The notes below the pieces were generated by a model. The model saw nothing but the letters and a program-made list of their open reading frames with translations. It had not been told where the DNA came from and made no database searches. The position numbers and the translations under genes were made by a program. Positions 53,233 through 61,371 of a stretch of DNA of 64,000 bases are shown here, one piece after another. The stretch is from Oxalobacter paeniformigenes (GTDB taxonomy: Bacteria; Pseudomonadota; Gammaproteobacteria; Burkholderiales; Burkholderiaceae_D). The stretch is taken from assembly GCF_027158465.1 (NCBI RefSeq), contig NZ_JAMKYL010000001.1, positions 434,001 to 498,000 of the forward strand, given 5' to 3'. How positions within the stretch are numbered: position 1 is the stretch's first letter; the number at the start of each line of letters is the position of its first letter.

Positions 53233-54108
53233 TCAATCAGTCAGAGAAGGCAGGGAGAAAGGCAAGGGCGGTTCGACGGAGCGGGAACCGGTTTTGCGCT
53301 GTTCGTCGATTGTTTGGTTGTAGCGGTTCCGCCAGTATTCGGCTTTTTCGGGGTCACGGTCGTAGCCGTACCGTCCGTAGGTATAAATTTTCACCATTTG
53401 TTGCATGGCGACGGGATAGCCGTTGTTGGCGGCCTGTTCGAACCAGTAGGCGGCACGGCGCTTGTCTTTCGGGACACCGTCGCCGACGAGATAGTTGACG
53501 GCGAGCAGGGCTTGCGCATGGGCATGACCGGCCATGGCGCCCATGATGTAGTACTGGACGGCGCGATTGTGGTCTATCGGGACACCCTCTCCCTTGTCGT
53601 AGAAAAGGCCGATGGATGCATAGGCGGTGATATCGCCGTGTTCGGCGGCCTTGCGGTAGTAGTGCAGGGCTTTTTGGTAATCCTTCGTGACGCCGCTGCC
53701 GGTGGCATAGTAATAGCCCAGATTATATGCTGCGTCGGCATGTCCCTGTTCGGCGGCTTTCATGAACCATTTTGCGGCTTCATGGTAATCCTGCGGGACG
53801 CCGCAACCATTATCGTACATAAGCCCCAGATTGAACTGTGCCTCAGCAAAATCGGCTTCAGCAGACCGTCGATACCAGCGGAGCGCTTCCTGAATGTCAA
53901 CGGGAACGCCTTGTCCTTCATTGTGCATGTAGCCGATACGGTTCATCATTCCCGGATCGTTTCGGACGTCAGGTTGCATGTAGCAAGCCATGGCTTCGCG
54001 GTATCGGGCTTCGTCATAGAGGCGGTCGCATTTTTCCGCCTTGTCGGCCCAGACGGAAAGGGGCAGGATGCAGAGTGCAAGCCAGTACAGGGTTCTGGAA
54101 AAAGCCAT
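53233..54108 (-). CDS. Exported Sel1-repeat protein (about 6 repeats)
   Basis: 291 residues. The signal peptide (MAFSRTLYWLALCILPLSVWA) ends about residue 21. A half-repeat with two cysteines (KCDRLYDEARYREAMACYMQ) follows, which could form a periplasmic disulfide, then six Sel1 units (AQFNLGLMYDNGCGV and similar) and a basic tail. The start at 54108 gives a standard signal peptide. The unknown gene at 54178 lies 69 bases upstream on the same strand. Confidence 0.87.
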   Translation of the reverse strand: MAFSRTLYWLALCILPLSVWADKAEKCDRLYDEARYREAMACYMQPDVRNDPGMMNRIGYMHNEGQGVPVDIQEALRWYRRSAEADFAEAQFNLGLMYDNGCGVPQDYHEAAKWFMKAAEQGHADAAYNLGYYYATGSGVTKDYQKALHYYRKAAEHGDITAYASIGLFYDKGEGVPIDHNRAVQYYIMGAMAGHAHAQALLAVNYLVGDGVPKDKRRAAYWFEQAANNGYPVAMQQMVKIYTYGRYGYDRDPEKAEYWRNRYNQTIDEQRKTGSRSVEPPLPFSLPSLTD

Positions 54109-54177
54109 GGGTATCAGGTCGTCGAACGGAACCGGTCTATTATGGACAGTCCGGTTCCGGCGGGTCAAGATCGTATT

Positions 54178-55710
54178 TTAGATAGATCGGTTTTTATTGC
54201 CTTTGTTTGAATGGATTTTTGTACGTTCTCTAATCACCTTTTGAACCCCCATATCCTGAAGCCAGTCGATAGCCGAATTGTTAAGAGTACCTTCCAGCCA
54301 CGAACTGAATTCCTTTCCGTTCCTGATCGAAGGCGGGAAAGGCGTCGGGATTTTGGCGGCGGCGAGAAGCCCGAGCGGGATAGCATAAAGCGTCGCGGCC
54401 CGGTGATCGCCATGCCCCTGTTTGCCGATGACATCGGCATGGATACGGGAAGCAAGCCGTGCGGAAGAAACCCCGACAGTCGCGGCAAGACCGTTGATAT
54501 GCCCGAACACCAGCTCGATGGGAACATTCACCAGACAATCCCCCAACTGCTGATAAAAATAAACCGTCAGATTCTCCTTGGTCTTCACAGGATCCCCCGC
54601 GACCCAGATCTCCGATGGAGAAAGAACACGCATATCCTTGAGTTCCCTGTCCAGACGTGCGATATCCGCCTCCATCTTGCGCAAGGCAACCGGGTCTCCA
54701 CCGGTCAAATCATAAAGCCAGCTGCCGGACACATGAGCGAAAGAATAAAGCGAACGTTGTGCGGTCTTTGCAGCGTTTTCCACTCCCCCGGAAAACGCCC
54801 TGGACTGCCTATCGACCTTGTCCCGGTCATAAGAAAACCCCTCTCTCTCGAAAGTGTCCAGCATGGAATCCGCGACAGCCTCATGCTGCAAAGAAGAAAA
54901 ACCCGCCTGTTCCAGCAACCCCATACTCTCATCGGCATGCCCGACAGGAGAACGCCCGTAACCATTCACGGCGGAATTCTGCCCGAGATTTTGGTGAGCC
55001 GCTTCACCTAAAGACCGGAAAAACTGAATTGCACTCTCATCGGCATGCCCGACAGGACGATCCCCATGCACCCGGCTCGACGCACCCAGAGCATTCCCGA
55101 ACGTATCCAGCACATCATCCAGAAAAGACCCCTTCCCGGCACCCCGTGACACAGACACCGAAGCCCCATCATCAGGCAAGAGAACCTTTGCATCCGAACC
55201 CGACACACCGGACGAACCGGACGGCCGACCGGAAAAACGGTTTGCCGTTACGGAACGGGAAGCGGAGCCGGAAACCGGAAAAACCGGCTTGTCCGTATCG
55301 GAACCCGACGAACCCGAAAGCGCAAGCCAGTTCCCGAAAACAGAGCGGTTGGCCCGCTGCCGGAAAACCGGATTCGAACGGTACTGAATACCGAAAGATA
55401 TATCACGCAAATCAGGAGAAAAAGAAGCGACACGATCCAGCCAGCGCTTCGCATACTGCCCGGCCTCAGGCTCCGGGAGCGGCTTCCCCATCAAATCCTT
55501 TGGTGGATCGCCCACGAAACGTGAAGCGAGAAGCCCGTCGATCTGGGAAGAAGACAACCATCGAAAAGGATCGGAAAGCGTCTTGCCGAAATCGGCACTG
55601 TCGGGACGATCGGTACCGAAAGGAAAAGATTCGCGCCGTGAAGACGAAGTTGAAGAAACAGGAAAAAAAGACTGGCCAGACCTTTTATCGGAACCATCCG
55701 AAAAATTCAT
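54178..55710 (-). CDS. Unrecognised 510-residue Ser/Gly-rich protein
   Basis: No family recognised. Residues 1-200 are Ser/Arg/Pro-rich and probably disordered. A unit PVGHADES occurs twice (about residues 218-225 and 254-261), encoded by a 25-bp direct repeat (54925-54949, 55033-55057). The C-terminal 200 residues look folded, with helical segments such as RLDRELKDMRVLSPSEIW and a mildly hydrophobic VGVSSARLA to AIPLGLLAAAKI region. There is no signal peptide. GGGGGG lies before the ATG at 55710. Base composition is lower in G/C than its neighbours and a gene-free A/T-rich gap lies upstream, so it may have been acquired. It could be a secreted effector or toxin, but nothing proves that. Confidence 0.6.
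   Translation of the reverse strand: MNFSDGSDKRSGQSFFPVSSTSSSRRESFPFGTDRPDSADFGKTLSDPFRWLSSSQIDGLLASRFVGDPPKDLMGKPLPEPEAGQYAKRWLDRVASFSPDLRDISFGIQYRSNPVFRQRANRSVFGNWLALSGSSGSDTDKPVFPVSGSASRSVTANRFSGRPSGSSGVSGSDAKVLLPDDGASVSVSRGAGKGSFLDDVLDTFGNALGASSRVHGDRPVGHADESAIQFFRSLGEAAHQNLGQNSAVNGYGRSPVGHADESMGLLEQAGFSSLQHEAVADSMLDTFEREGFSYDRDKVDRQSRAFSGGVENAAKTAQRSLYSFAHVSGSWLYDLTGGDPVALRKMEADIARLDRELKDMRVLSPSEIWVAGDPVKTKENLTVYFYQQLGDCLVNVPIELVFGHINGLAATVGVSSARLASRIHADVIGKQGHGDHRAATLYAIPLGLLAAAKIPTPFPPSIRNGKEFSSWLEGTLNNSAIDWLQDMGVQKVIRERTKIHSNKGNKNRSI
54925..55057 (-). repeat. 25-bp direct repeat inside the unrecognised gene
   Basis: Identical 25-bp copies at 54925-54949 and 55033-55057, 108 bp apart (a multiple of three), encode the PVGHADES unit. 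The exact identity suggests a recent duplication or selection. Confidence 0.75.
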
Positions 55711-56756
55711 AACCCCCCCATCGTAACCGGACAAACAAACCGGAACGGAAAAAAACAAGTTCCGAATGAATACATGAAAACGATGATAAGACCGGAAAAA
55801 GAAGACTTCGGACAATCGTGGCACTTTTGAGAACCGGAGCCAGACGGAAGCACAGTGGAAGTACGGTTGACGGAGCAAGATGCGGTTTGCCGGATGGATC
55901 GGGGTGCGGATGATGGCAAAGTCGGGAAACCGGACATACGGCAAGCGCGATGCGGGTGTGTGGGCGTGCAGGATGCAGGGGGGCGCTCGTTCGGCGTACC
56001 GGGATCGGGCGGTTTGTTTCGGATAACGGGGGCTGGCGGGAAAAATGGGGGAAAGGTGCGGGTTCGGTTCAGGGGACAGTGGTTTGTTCGTGGAATGTTG
56101 TGGAAAAGAAACAGGAGCATATCTTTTCATTTTGTATGTTAAGCTAAACGGAAATCAATTCAAGAATCAAATTAAAAATCAATCTGAAAATCAATCTCAT
56201 TTGATGATTGTCATGGATGTCCGTCGTTTGGCCTTGTGGGGGCAAGCGATCGGGTGACGGGACATTCGTCGATAGTCGAGAGTTCAGCCGGACGGCGCGT
56301 GGTGTCGCTTGCCACGCTTGCAGTGAATTTTTTGCGTGAGGTGCGCTTTTTTACATGAAGGTCAAATAGATACCGGTTCGTTCATCTGAACAGGTTCTGT
56401 CTTTGTCCGGCATATTTTTCACAGAAATCTACATAGACAAGTTTGACGAACGGCATTCCGGAAAAGGGGATGAAGGAGTTCGTTTTTCTTGCAACGTGTT
56501 TTTAAACATGATGTGTATCGTCCGTGTCGGTATGGCGGGTGGCGTTGTACGTCATGCGATCGTTTCCGGGGTGTTTTGACCGCTGCTTTTGTGCATACCG
56601 GTCGTTTGGCTGATGGCCGAATGGTGTCCGGATGGGAGCCGGAATGCGGTAACGGTTTGTTTTTCAAGGTGGTTTGTTTTTTGTTTTACGGTATCAGGGA
56701 TTGGAGATTTTATGTTTGACAAGGGTTTTCACTAGCGAGCGTGTGGTGGTCCTGTG
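55711..56756. other. Gene-free, A/T-richer gap
   Basis: About 1 kb without a supported gene. At 56150-56205 AATCAA and AATCAATC words recur five times. Composition is lower in G/C than the surroundings. Frames present here are short or overlap the N-terminal extension of the neighbouring gene. Confidence 0.5.
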
Positions 56757-58912
56757 ATGAATGTCAGGCCTGACAAATGCATGAGGCGGTTTTTCGTACC
56801 GACGTTGTTGTGTATGGCGATGTTTCCGAAGCTGGTTTGCGCTTATGGGGAATATGTCGATACCGGGGTCAATTATGGCGGGCATGGCAATGTGCCCTGG
56901 AATGGGGATTATGGCAATGTCGATGTGCCGAGCGGCAATGACGTTTATGTGGGGAGCGAAGTCCCTCGGAATGCATACGGAGGCTATGCACAAAACGGTA
57001 CGGTGGAGAACAACCGCTTGACGATTGTGGGTACCCATGTCGGTGAGGCATATGGTGCTTATGTTCGCATTCAGGGGGATGTGAGTCATAACCGGGTTTC
57101 GGTGTCCGGCGGCAGTTATGTGGGCGGATTCGTGATGGGTGGGCAGACCGACAATGGTAATGCCATCGACAATCATGTCGTGATGACCGGCAGTGAATCC
57201 ATGTCGGCCCTTTTCGGCGGCTTCTCTTACAGTGATGGCGTCGTGCAGGGCAATAGTGTGACGATGGAGGACGGGATAGTCGGCAGGGAGGTGATGGGCG
57301 GTTATTCCTATCAGGGGAATGCGGTCGGCAACGTGGTGGTCATCCGTGGCGGCAGGGTGGATATGGATGTGATCGGTGGCGCTTCCGGTCATGGGAATGC
57401 CACGGATAATCAGGTCGTTATCGCAGGGGCGCCGGTTCTGATGGCTGATGTTTATGGCGGCTCTGTCGAAACCGCTTCGGCTGCTGCGATAAACAATACG
57501 GTGACGCTTGCCACGGATGCAGGTGCGCATCTTGAAAACCGCACGATTTATGGTGGCTTCCGTTATCTCCCTGGCAATCAGGGAACGGGTGATGTCGTAT
57601 CCGGCAATAAATGTGGAGGCTGCGCATGTGGCGGTCAACAATATCGCGAATTTCGAGAAGGTCAATTTTCATTTGAACAATGCTGCCGTGACGGATATAC
57701 CTGTACTGGAGCTGCTCGATACCGGCGGTACGCAGTTGCAGGGGGTGACAATCGATGCGTCCGGTACGATCGCGGGCGGAGGAGAGCAGCTGGCGAACGG
57801 GACGAGGATCGCGCTGGTCGGCAACGATAACGGGATTGTCGCCGATGCGACGCTTTCAGAGACGACGGGAACTTTGCGTCAGGGGGTTTCGCTGGATTAC
57901 GGTTTCAGGCTGGAAAGCGATGGACAGCGTATCGATGCGGTGTTGAACCGGGTGCAGGTCAATCCGGGGACGGGGGTTTTCCAGAAAGGCAGAGGGGCGA
58001 CGCTCGGTTTTCTGAATGAGGGGATGGATTTTGCGAGAATGACCGGTATCGCCAACGCGATGGAGTTATCGGAATCGGGCAAGCTGGGGATTTATGGCGC
58101 CATTGGCGGAAGCGATATGCGGCAGAAGCTGGACAAGGGCGGCGATGCGGATGTGTCGGGTACGCATCTGATGCTGGGGGTCGCCGGCAAGCTGAATCCC
58201 GATCGTGAATACGATGTGCTGGGTTCGTTGTATGCAGAGGCTGGCTGGGGCAACATCGGAAGCGACAATGCTTATGCAAGGGGTCATGGCGATACCCGAT
58301 ATTACGGGGTCGGCGTGATCGGACGGTATCAGCGAAACGAGGGGCCGTTCAAGGGGGTCTATGGTGAGGCCAATGCGAAAATCGGCCGTGCCAGCACCGA
58401 TTTCAAGAGCAGTTTGTCCGCGGCGGACGGTCAACGTGCCGGGTATGACGAGGCGTCCACGTATTATGGCGCCGGTGTGGGTGCGGGTTATCTGATCGGG
58501 CTGGCGTCAGCGTATGAGCTGGATGTGTCGGCCCGTTACCAGTGGTTGCGCCTGAAGGGTTACGATACCGGTATCGCGGGCGATCCGTACCGGTTCGACG
58601 ATATCGACAGTCATCGCACCCGACTGGGTGTACGGCTGAATGGGTGCACGGCTGAATTATACGGCGGACAAACAGTTCACGCCGTATGCGGGGCTGGCGT
58701 GGGAGCATGAGTTCAGCGGTACGTCCCGGGGCAGCGTGTATGGTTATTCGCTGGAAGAAAACAGTCTGAAGGGCGATACGGGAATCGGCGAGATCGGTGT
58801 GCGTTTCCAGCCGAAGGCAGCGGGTCCCTTGATGGTCGATGCCCGTGTTCAGGGGTATGTCGGCCAGCGCGAGGGGGTCGCCGGGCGTCTTGTCCTCAAT
58901 TATCTGTTTTGA
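56757..58912 (+). pseudogene. Autotransporter broken by two frameshifts
   Basis: Three successive frames together encode one autotransporter of about 715 residues. Frame 1 (from 56757) has a signal sequence (MRRFFVPTLLCMAMFPKLVCA) and a beta-helix passenger with repeated GG-Y/F-xxxG and NxVVxxG units, and ends at GNK near 57610. Frame 2 continues NVEAAHVAVNN and carries most of the barrel to RLNG at 58644. Frame 3 completes it (RLNYTADKQFTPYAGLAWEHEF to VLNYLF, 58912). The second shift is caused by a 16-bp tandem duplication (58626-58657). Without correction the product lacks a complete barrel and could not reach the outer membrane. Confidence 0.85.
58626..58657 (+). repeat. 16-bp tandem duplication causing a frameshift
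   Basis: GGGTGTACGGCTGAAT (58626-58641) is followed directly by GGGTGCACGGCTGAAT (58642-58657), differing at one base. Loss of one copy restores the barrel frame of the autotransporter. Confidence 0.85.
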
Positions 58913-58991
58913 TGTGAAGTGATCCGGGCTTCGTTTTTGGTTGTTTTTTTGCTTTTTACCGGGTGATGTATTGCCGCCTGTGCGGCTTTGT

Positions 58992-59022
58992 AACCGTCTG
59001 CCTGAAGGTGGACGGTTTTTTT
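58992..59022 (+). terminator. Rho-independent terminator of the autotransporter pseudogene
   Basis: Stem AACCGTC (58992-58998) with GACGGTT (59011-59017), followed by seven T, 80 bases after the pseudogene stop. Confidence 0.8.
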
Positions 59023-59210
59023 GTGGGCGCATGAAATGTGCCTGCTGATAGGTGGGGAAAGGCAGGATGCCGTGTGGCGGGTATGAAAATTGTCCGTTGT
59101 TTCCGGCAAAGGGGAAGGGGGGCTTGTGCGGCGGGCGGCCGGGGGCTGACGGTTTGTGGATGAACGGATGGACAAGGGGGACGGGCGCCGTCATGGCGCC
59201 CGGTATGCGG

Positions 59211-60398
59211 CTATGGCGCGGTTGTCTGCCGGCAGGCGAGGCGGTAGATGTTTTCGCAGTCGTTGCGGTCGAGTTTGACGAAGGCGCCGAGGGTGTTGTG
59301 TCCGAGGTGGAGTTTGTCGATGAGAGTGGGGATGTCTTCTTCCCGTGCGCGGATGTCGGCGAAGCTGGTCGGCATGCCGATCTGGCGCAGGAAGGCGCGG
59401 AAGGCGTCGATGCCGGCGCGGGCTGTGGTTTCGGGGTGGGCGAAGTTCATGTCGCATCCCCAGACACGGACGGCGAATTGTGCGAAGCGTGCGATGTCGT
59501 GCTGCATGACGTATTCCATCCAGGCGGGCAGGATGACGGCAAGGCCCGCGCCGTGTGCGCAGTCGTACAGGCCTGAGAGTTCGTGTTCGAGGGCGTGGCT
59601 TGCCCAGTCCTGTTCGCGTCCGACGCCGCAGATGTCGTTGTGGGCGATGGCGCCGGCCCACATGAGGTTGGCGCGGGCGTCGTAGTTGCCGGGGTCTTTG
59701 AGGACGCGCGGGACTTCGGTGCGGATGGTGAGCATGACGGCTTCGCACAGGCGGTCGGTGAGTTCGACGCCGGTGGTGTTGGTGAAGTAGCGTTCGATGA
59801 CGTGCGCCATCATGTCGGTCGCACCGGATGCGGTCTGGTAGGGCGGGACGGTGATGGTGAGTTCAGGGTTCATGACGGCGAATACGGGGCGGATGCGTTC
59901 GCTGGAGTAGTGCCGTTTGAGCATGCCGTCTTCACGGGTGATGACGGTGACGGGGGAGACTTCGCTGCCGGCCGCGGCGATGGTGAGGACGGATGCGACG
60001 GGCAGGACGGTTGTGGGGATGGCTTTGCCGTCGAAGAAGTCCCAGAAGTCGCCTGTGTAGGCCGCGCCGAGTGCGATGGCTTTGGCCGAGTCGATGACGC
60101 TGCCGCCGCCGACGGCGAGGATGAAGTCGATGTTTTCCTTGCGGCACAGTTCGATGCCGTTGCGGACGTGTCCGCTTCGCGGGTTTGGCAGGACGCCGCC
60201 GAGCGGGAAGGTGGCAAGGCCTGCGCGTTCCAGCGAGCGGGTGACGCGGTAGATGAGGCCGGATTTGACGGCGGATGTACCGCCGTAGTGGATGAGGACG
60301 CGTGTGCCGCCCCGCCGCCGGATGCGGTCGCCGACGTGGTTTTCTTCGCCACGGCCGAAGTGGATGCGGGTGGGATGGCTGAAGGTGAAGTTTTCCAT
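59211..60398 (-). CDS. Iron-containing alcohol dehydrogenase (butanol dehydrogenase type)
   Basis: 395 residues, the usual length for group III alcohol dehydrogenases. The cofactor site is GGGSVIDSAKAIA (97-109). The iron ligands are D195, H199, H268 and H282 (ATDMMAHVIE, WASHALEHELSGLYDCAHGAGLAV in part). The N terminus (NFTFSHPTRIHFGRGE) matches YqhD/BdhA enzymes, which use NADPH to reduce aldehydes. AAGGAG precedes the start. It may detoxify short aldehydes. Lone gene. Confidence 0.92.
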   Translation of the reverse strand: MENFTFSHPTRIHFGRGEENHVGDRIRRRGGTRVLIHYGGTSAVKSGLIYRVTRSLERAGLATFPLGGVLPNPRSGHVRNGIELCRKENIDFILAVGGGSVIDSAKAIALGAAYTGDFWDFFDGKAIPTTVLPVASVLTIAAAGSEVSPVTVITREDGMLKRHYSSERIRPVFAVMNPELTITVPPYQTASGATDMMAHVIERYFTNTTGVELTDRLCEAVMLTIRTEVPRVLKDPGNYDARANLMWAGAIAHNDICGVGREQDWASHALEHELSGLYDCAHGAGLAVILPAWMEYVMQHDIARFAQFAVRVWGCDMNFAHPETTARAGIDAFRAFLRQIGMPTSFADIRAREEDIPTLIDKLHLGHNTLGAFVKLDRNDCENIYRLACRQTTAP

Positions 60399-60515
60399 GG
60401 TGTTCGTCTCCTTTTGCCTGTGATGTTACCGGTGTCGGTCCGGTTTTTGAAGGGGCGGTGGCTTGCGGCGGGGTGTGGTGCGGGTGATTGTGGCGGGACG
60501 GGATGGCGGCGGGGG

Positions 60516-60672
60516 GATAAAAAACGCCCGCATCGGTGGGTGCAGGGATGTGCGGGCGTTTCGTCAATCAGGGAAGGGCATGGAGGGATTATGGCAAGGC
60601 GGTTTGGTGTTGGCGGGATTTTTTACGGTTCGTTACAGACGATACATTTGATACATTTTCGTGGGGCTGCGC
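60516..60672 (+). repeat. Duplicated intergenic module, copy 1
   Basis: Hairpin AAACGCCCGCA/TGCGGGCGTTT at 60522-60561, then a variable middle, then GTTACAGACGATACATT (60632-60648) and ATTTTCGTGG. Within it GATACATTT is directly repeated. Related to copy 2 at 60881. Confidence 0.7.
60522..60561. terminator. Terminator-like hairpin in module copy 1
   Basis: 11-bp stem AAACGCCCGCA with TGCGGGCGTTT, A run before and only three T after. It would better terminate minus strand transcription entering from the right, but the nearest gene start is the dehydrogenase. Confidence 0.6.
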
Positions 60673-60880
60673 GGTTCGTTTGCCGGACGGATGTTTTGTC
60701 GCGGGCCGGGTGTGCGGGTGACGGGATGGCGGGATGGAAATGTTGTCGTGGGGGTTGTGCAAGTCGTTGCCGTGCAGGGGGACATGCCGTTACGGGGGTG
60801 TCGCCGGTGCGGTTATGTTGTGTTTGGGGGGGTGTCCGGTTGTGCCGGTTCGGTGTGCCGGCAGGTTTGCGCGGGACGGG

Positions 60881-61038
60881 GGTATAAAAAAAACGCCCGT
60901 ATCGGCAGGTGCCGGTGCTTGCGGGCGTTTGATGATTAAGGAGAGTGTATCGCCATGGTGCCGTATTGCCGGCTAATGCGCTGTTTTTATTACGGTTTGT
61001 TACAGACGATACATTCGGTATATTTTCGTGGCGGTTCC
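60881..61038 (+). repeat. Duplicated intergenic module, copy 2
   Basis: Hairpin AAACGCCCG/CGGGCGTTT (60891-60930), then a middle section unlike copy 1, then GTTACAGACGATACATT (60999-61015) and ATTTTCGTGG. The two ends are conserved while the middles differ, so selection or a shared function of the ends is likely. Confidence 0.7.
60891..60930. terminator. Terminator-like hairpin in module copy 2
   Basis: Stem AAACGCCCG with CGGGCGTTT, with a run of A before it. It has the same outer bases as the hairpin at 60522. Confidence 0.6.
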
Positions 61039-61371
61039 TGAAAACGGGGGGCGGGACGGCGGGAAAACGTGGCGTCAGGGGGCGGTGCGTTCGTCTTGCC
61101 TGTCGGAGACGGGTGCCGGATGCCGGATTGAAGGACGCAAGGGGTGAGGGACGGGGAATGCACGCTGGACGGGCAGGGGGAGTGGTTGCCGGGAAACGGG
61201 GGCAGGTCGCCGTGCGGGGTGGGCCGGTTCTGCGATGGTGGGGTGTGATGGGGGATGGTGTGCGGTTCGCCGGACGAATGCGGGGTGTGAGGCAAGCGGT
61301 CGGATGGGTGGTCGGTGGCGGTGAAAAATGACCGGCGGCGTGGTGCTGCCGGTCACGGGTGAAGGTCTGGG

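Larger units (their letters stand above)
60399..61371. other. Gene-free kilobase with duplicated hairpin module
   Basis: No supported gene. Two related segments of about 157 bases (60516-60672 and 60881-61038) each carry a terminator-like hairpin followed 70 bases later by the same 17-base word, described separately. At about 61155-61200 a shorter stretch (GACGGGCAGGGGG, GGGAAACGGGGGCAGG) looks like a decayed copy of the dispersed repeat. Confidence 0.6.

Noticed and set aside
54657..55712. 351-residue + strand frame opposite the unrecognised gene
   Set aside because: Arg/Lys/Pro/His-rich low complexity. I keep the minus strand frame because it has a ribosome site and folded-looking C-terminal half, but this locus is less certain than others.
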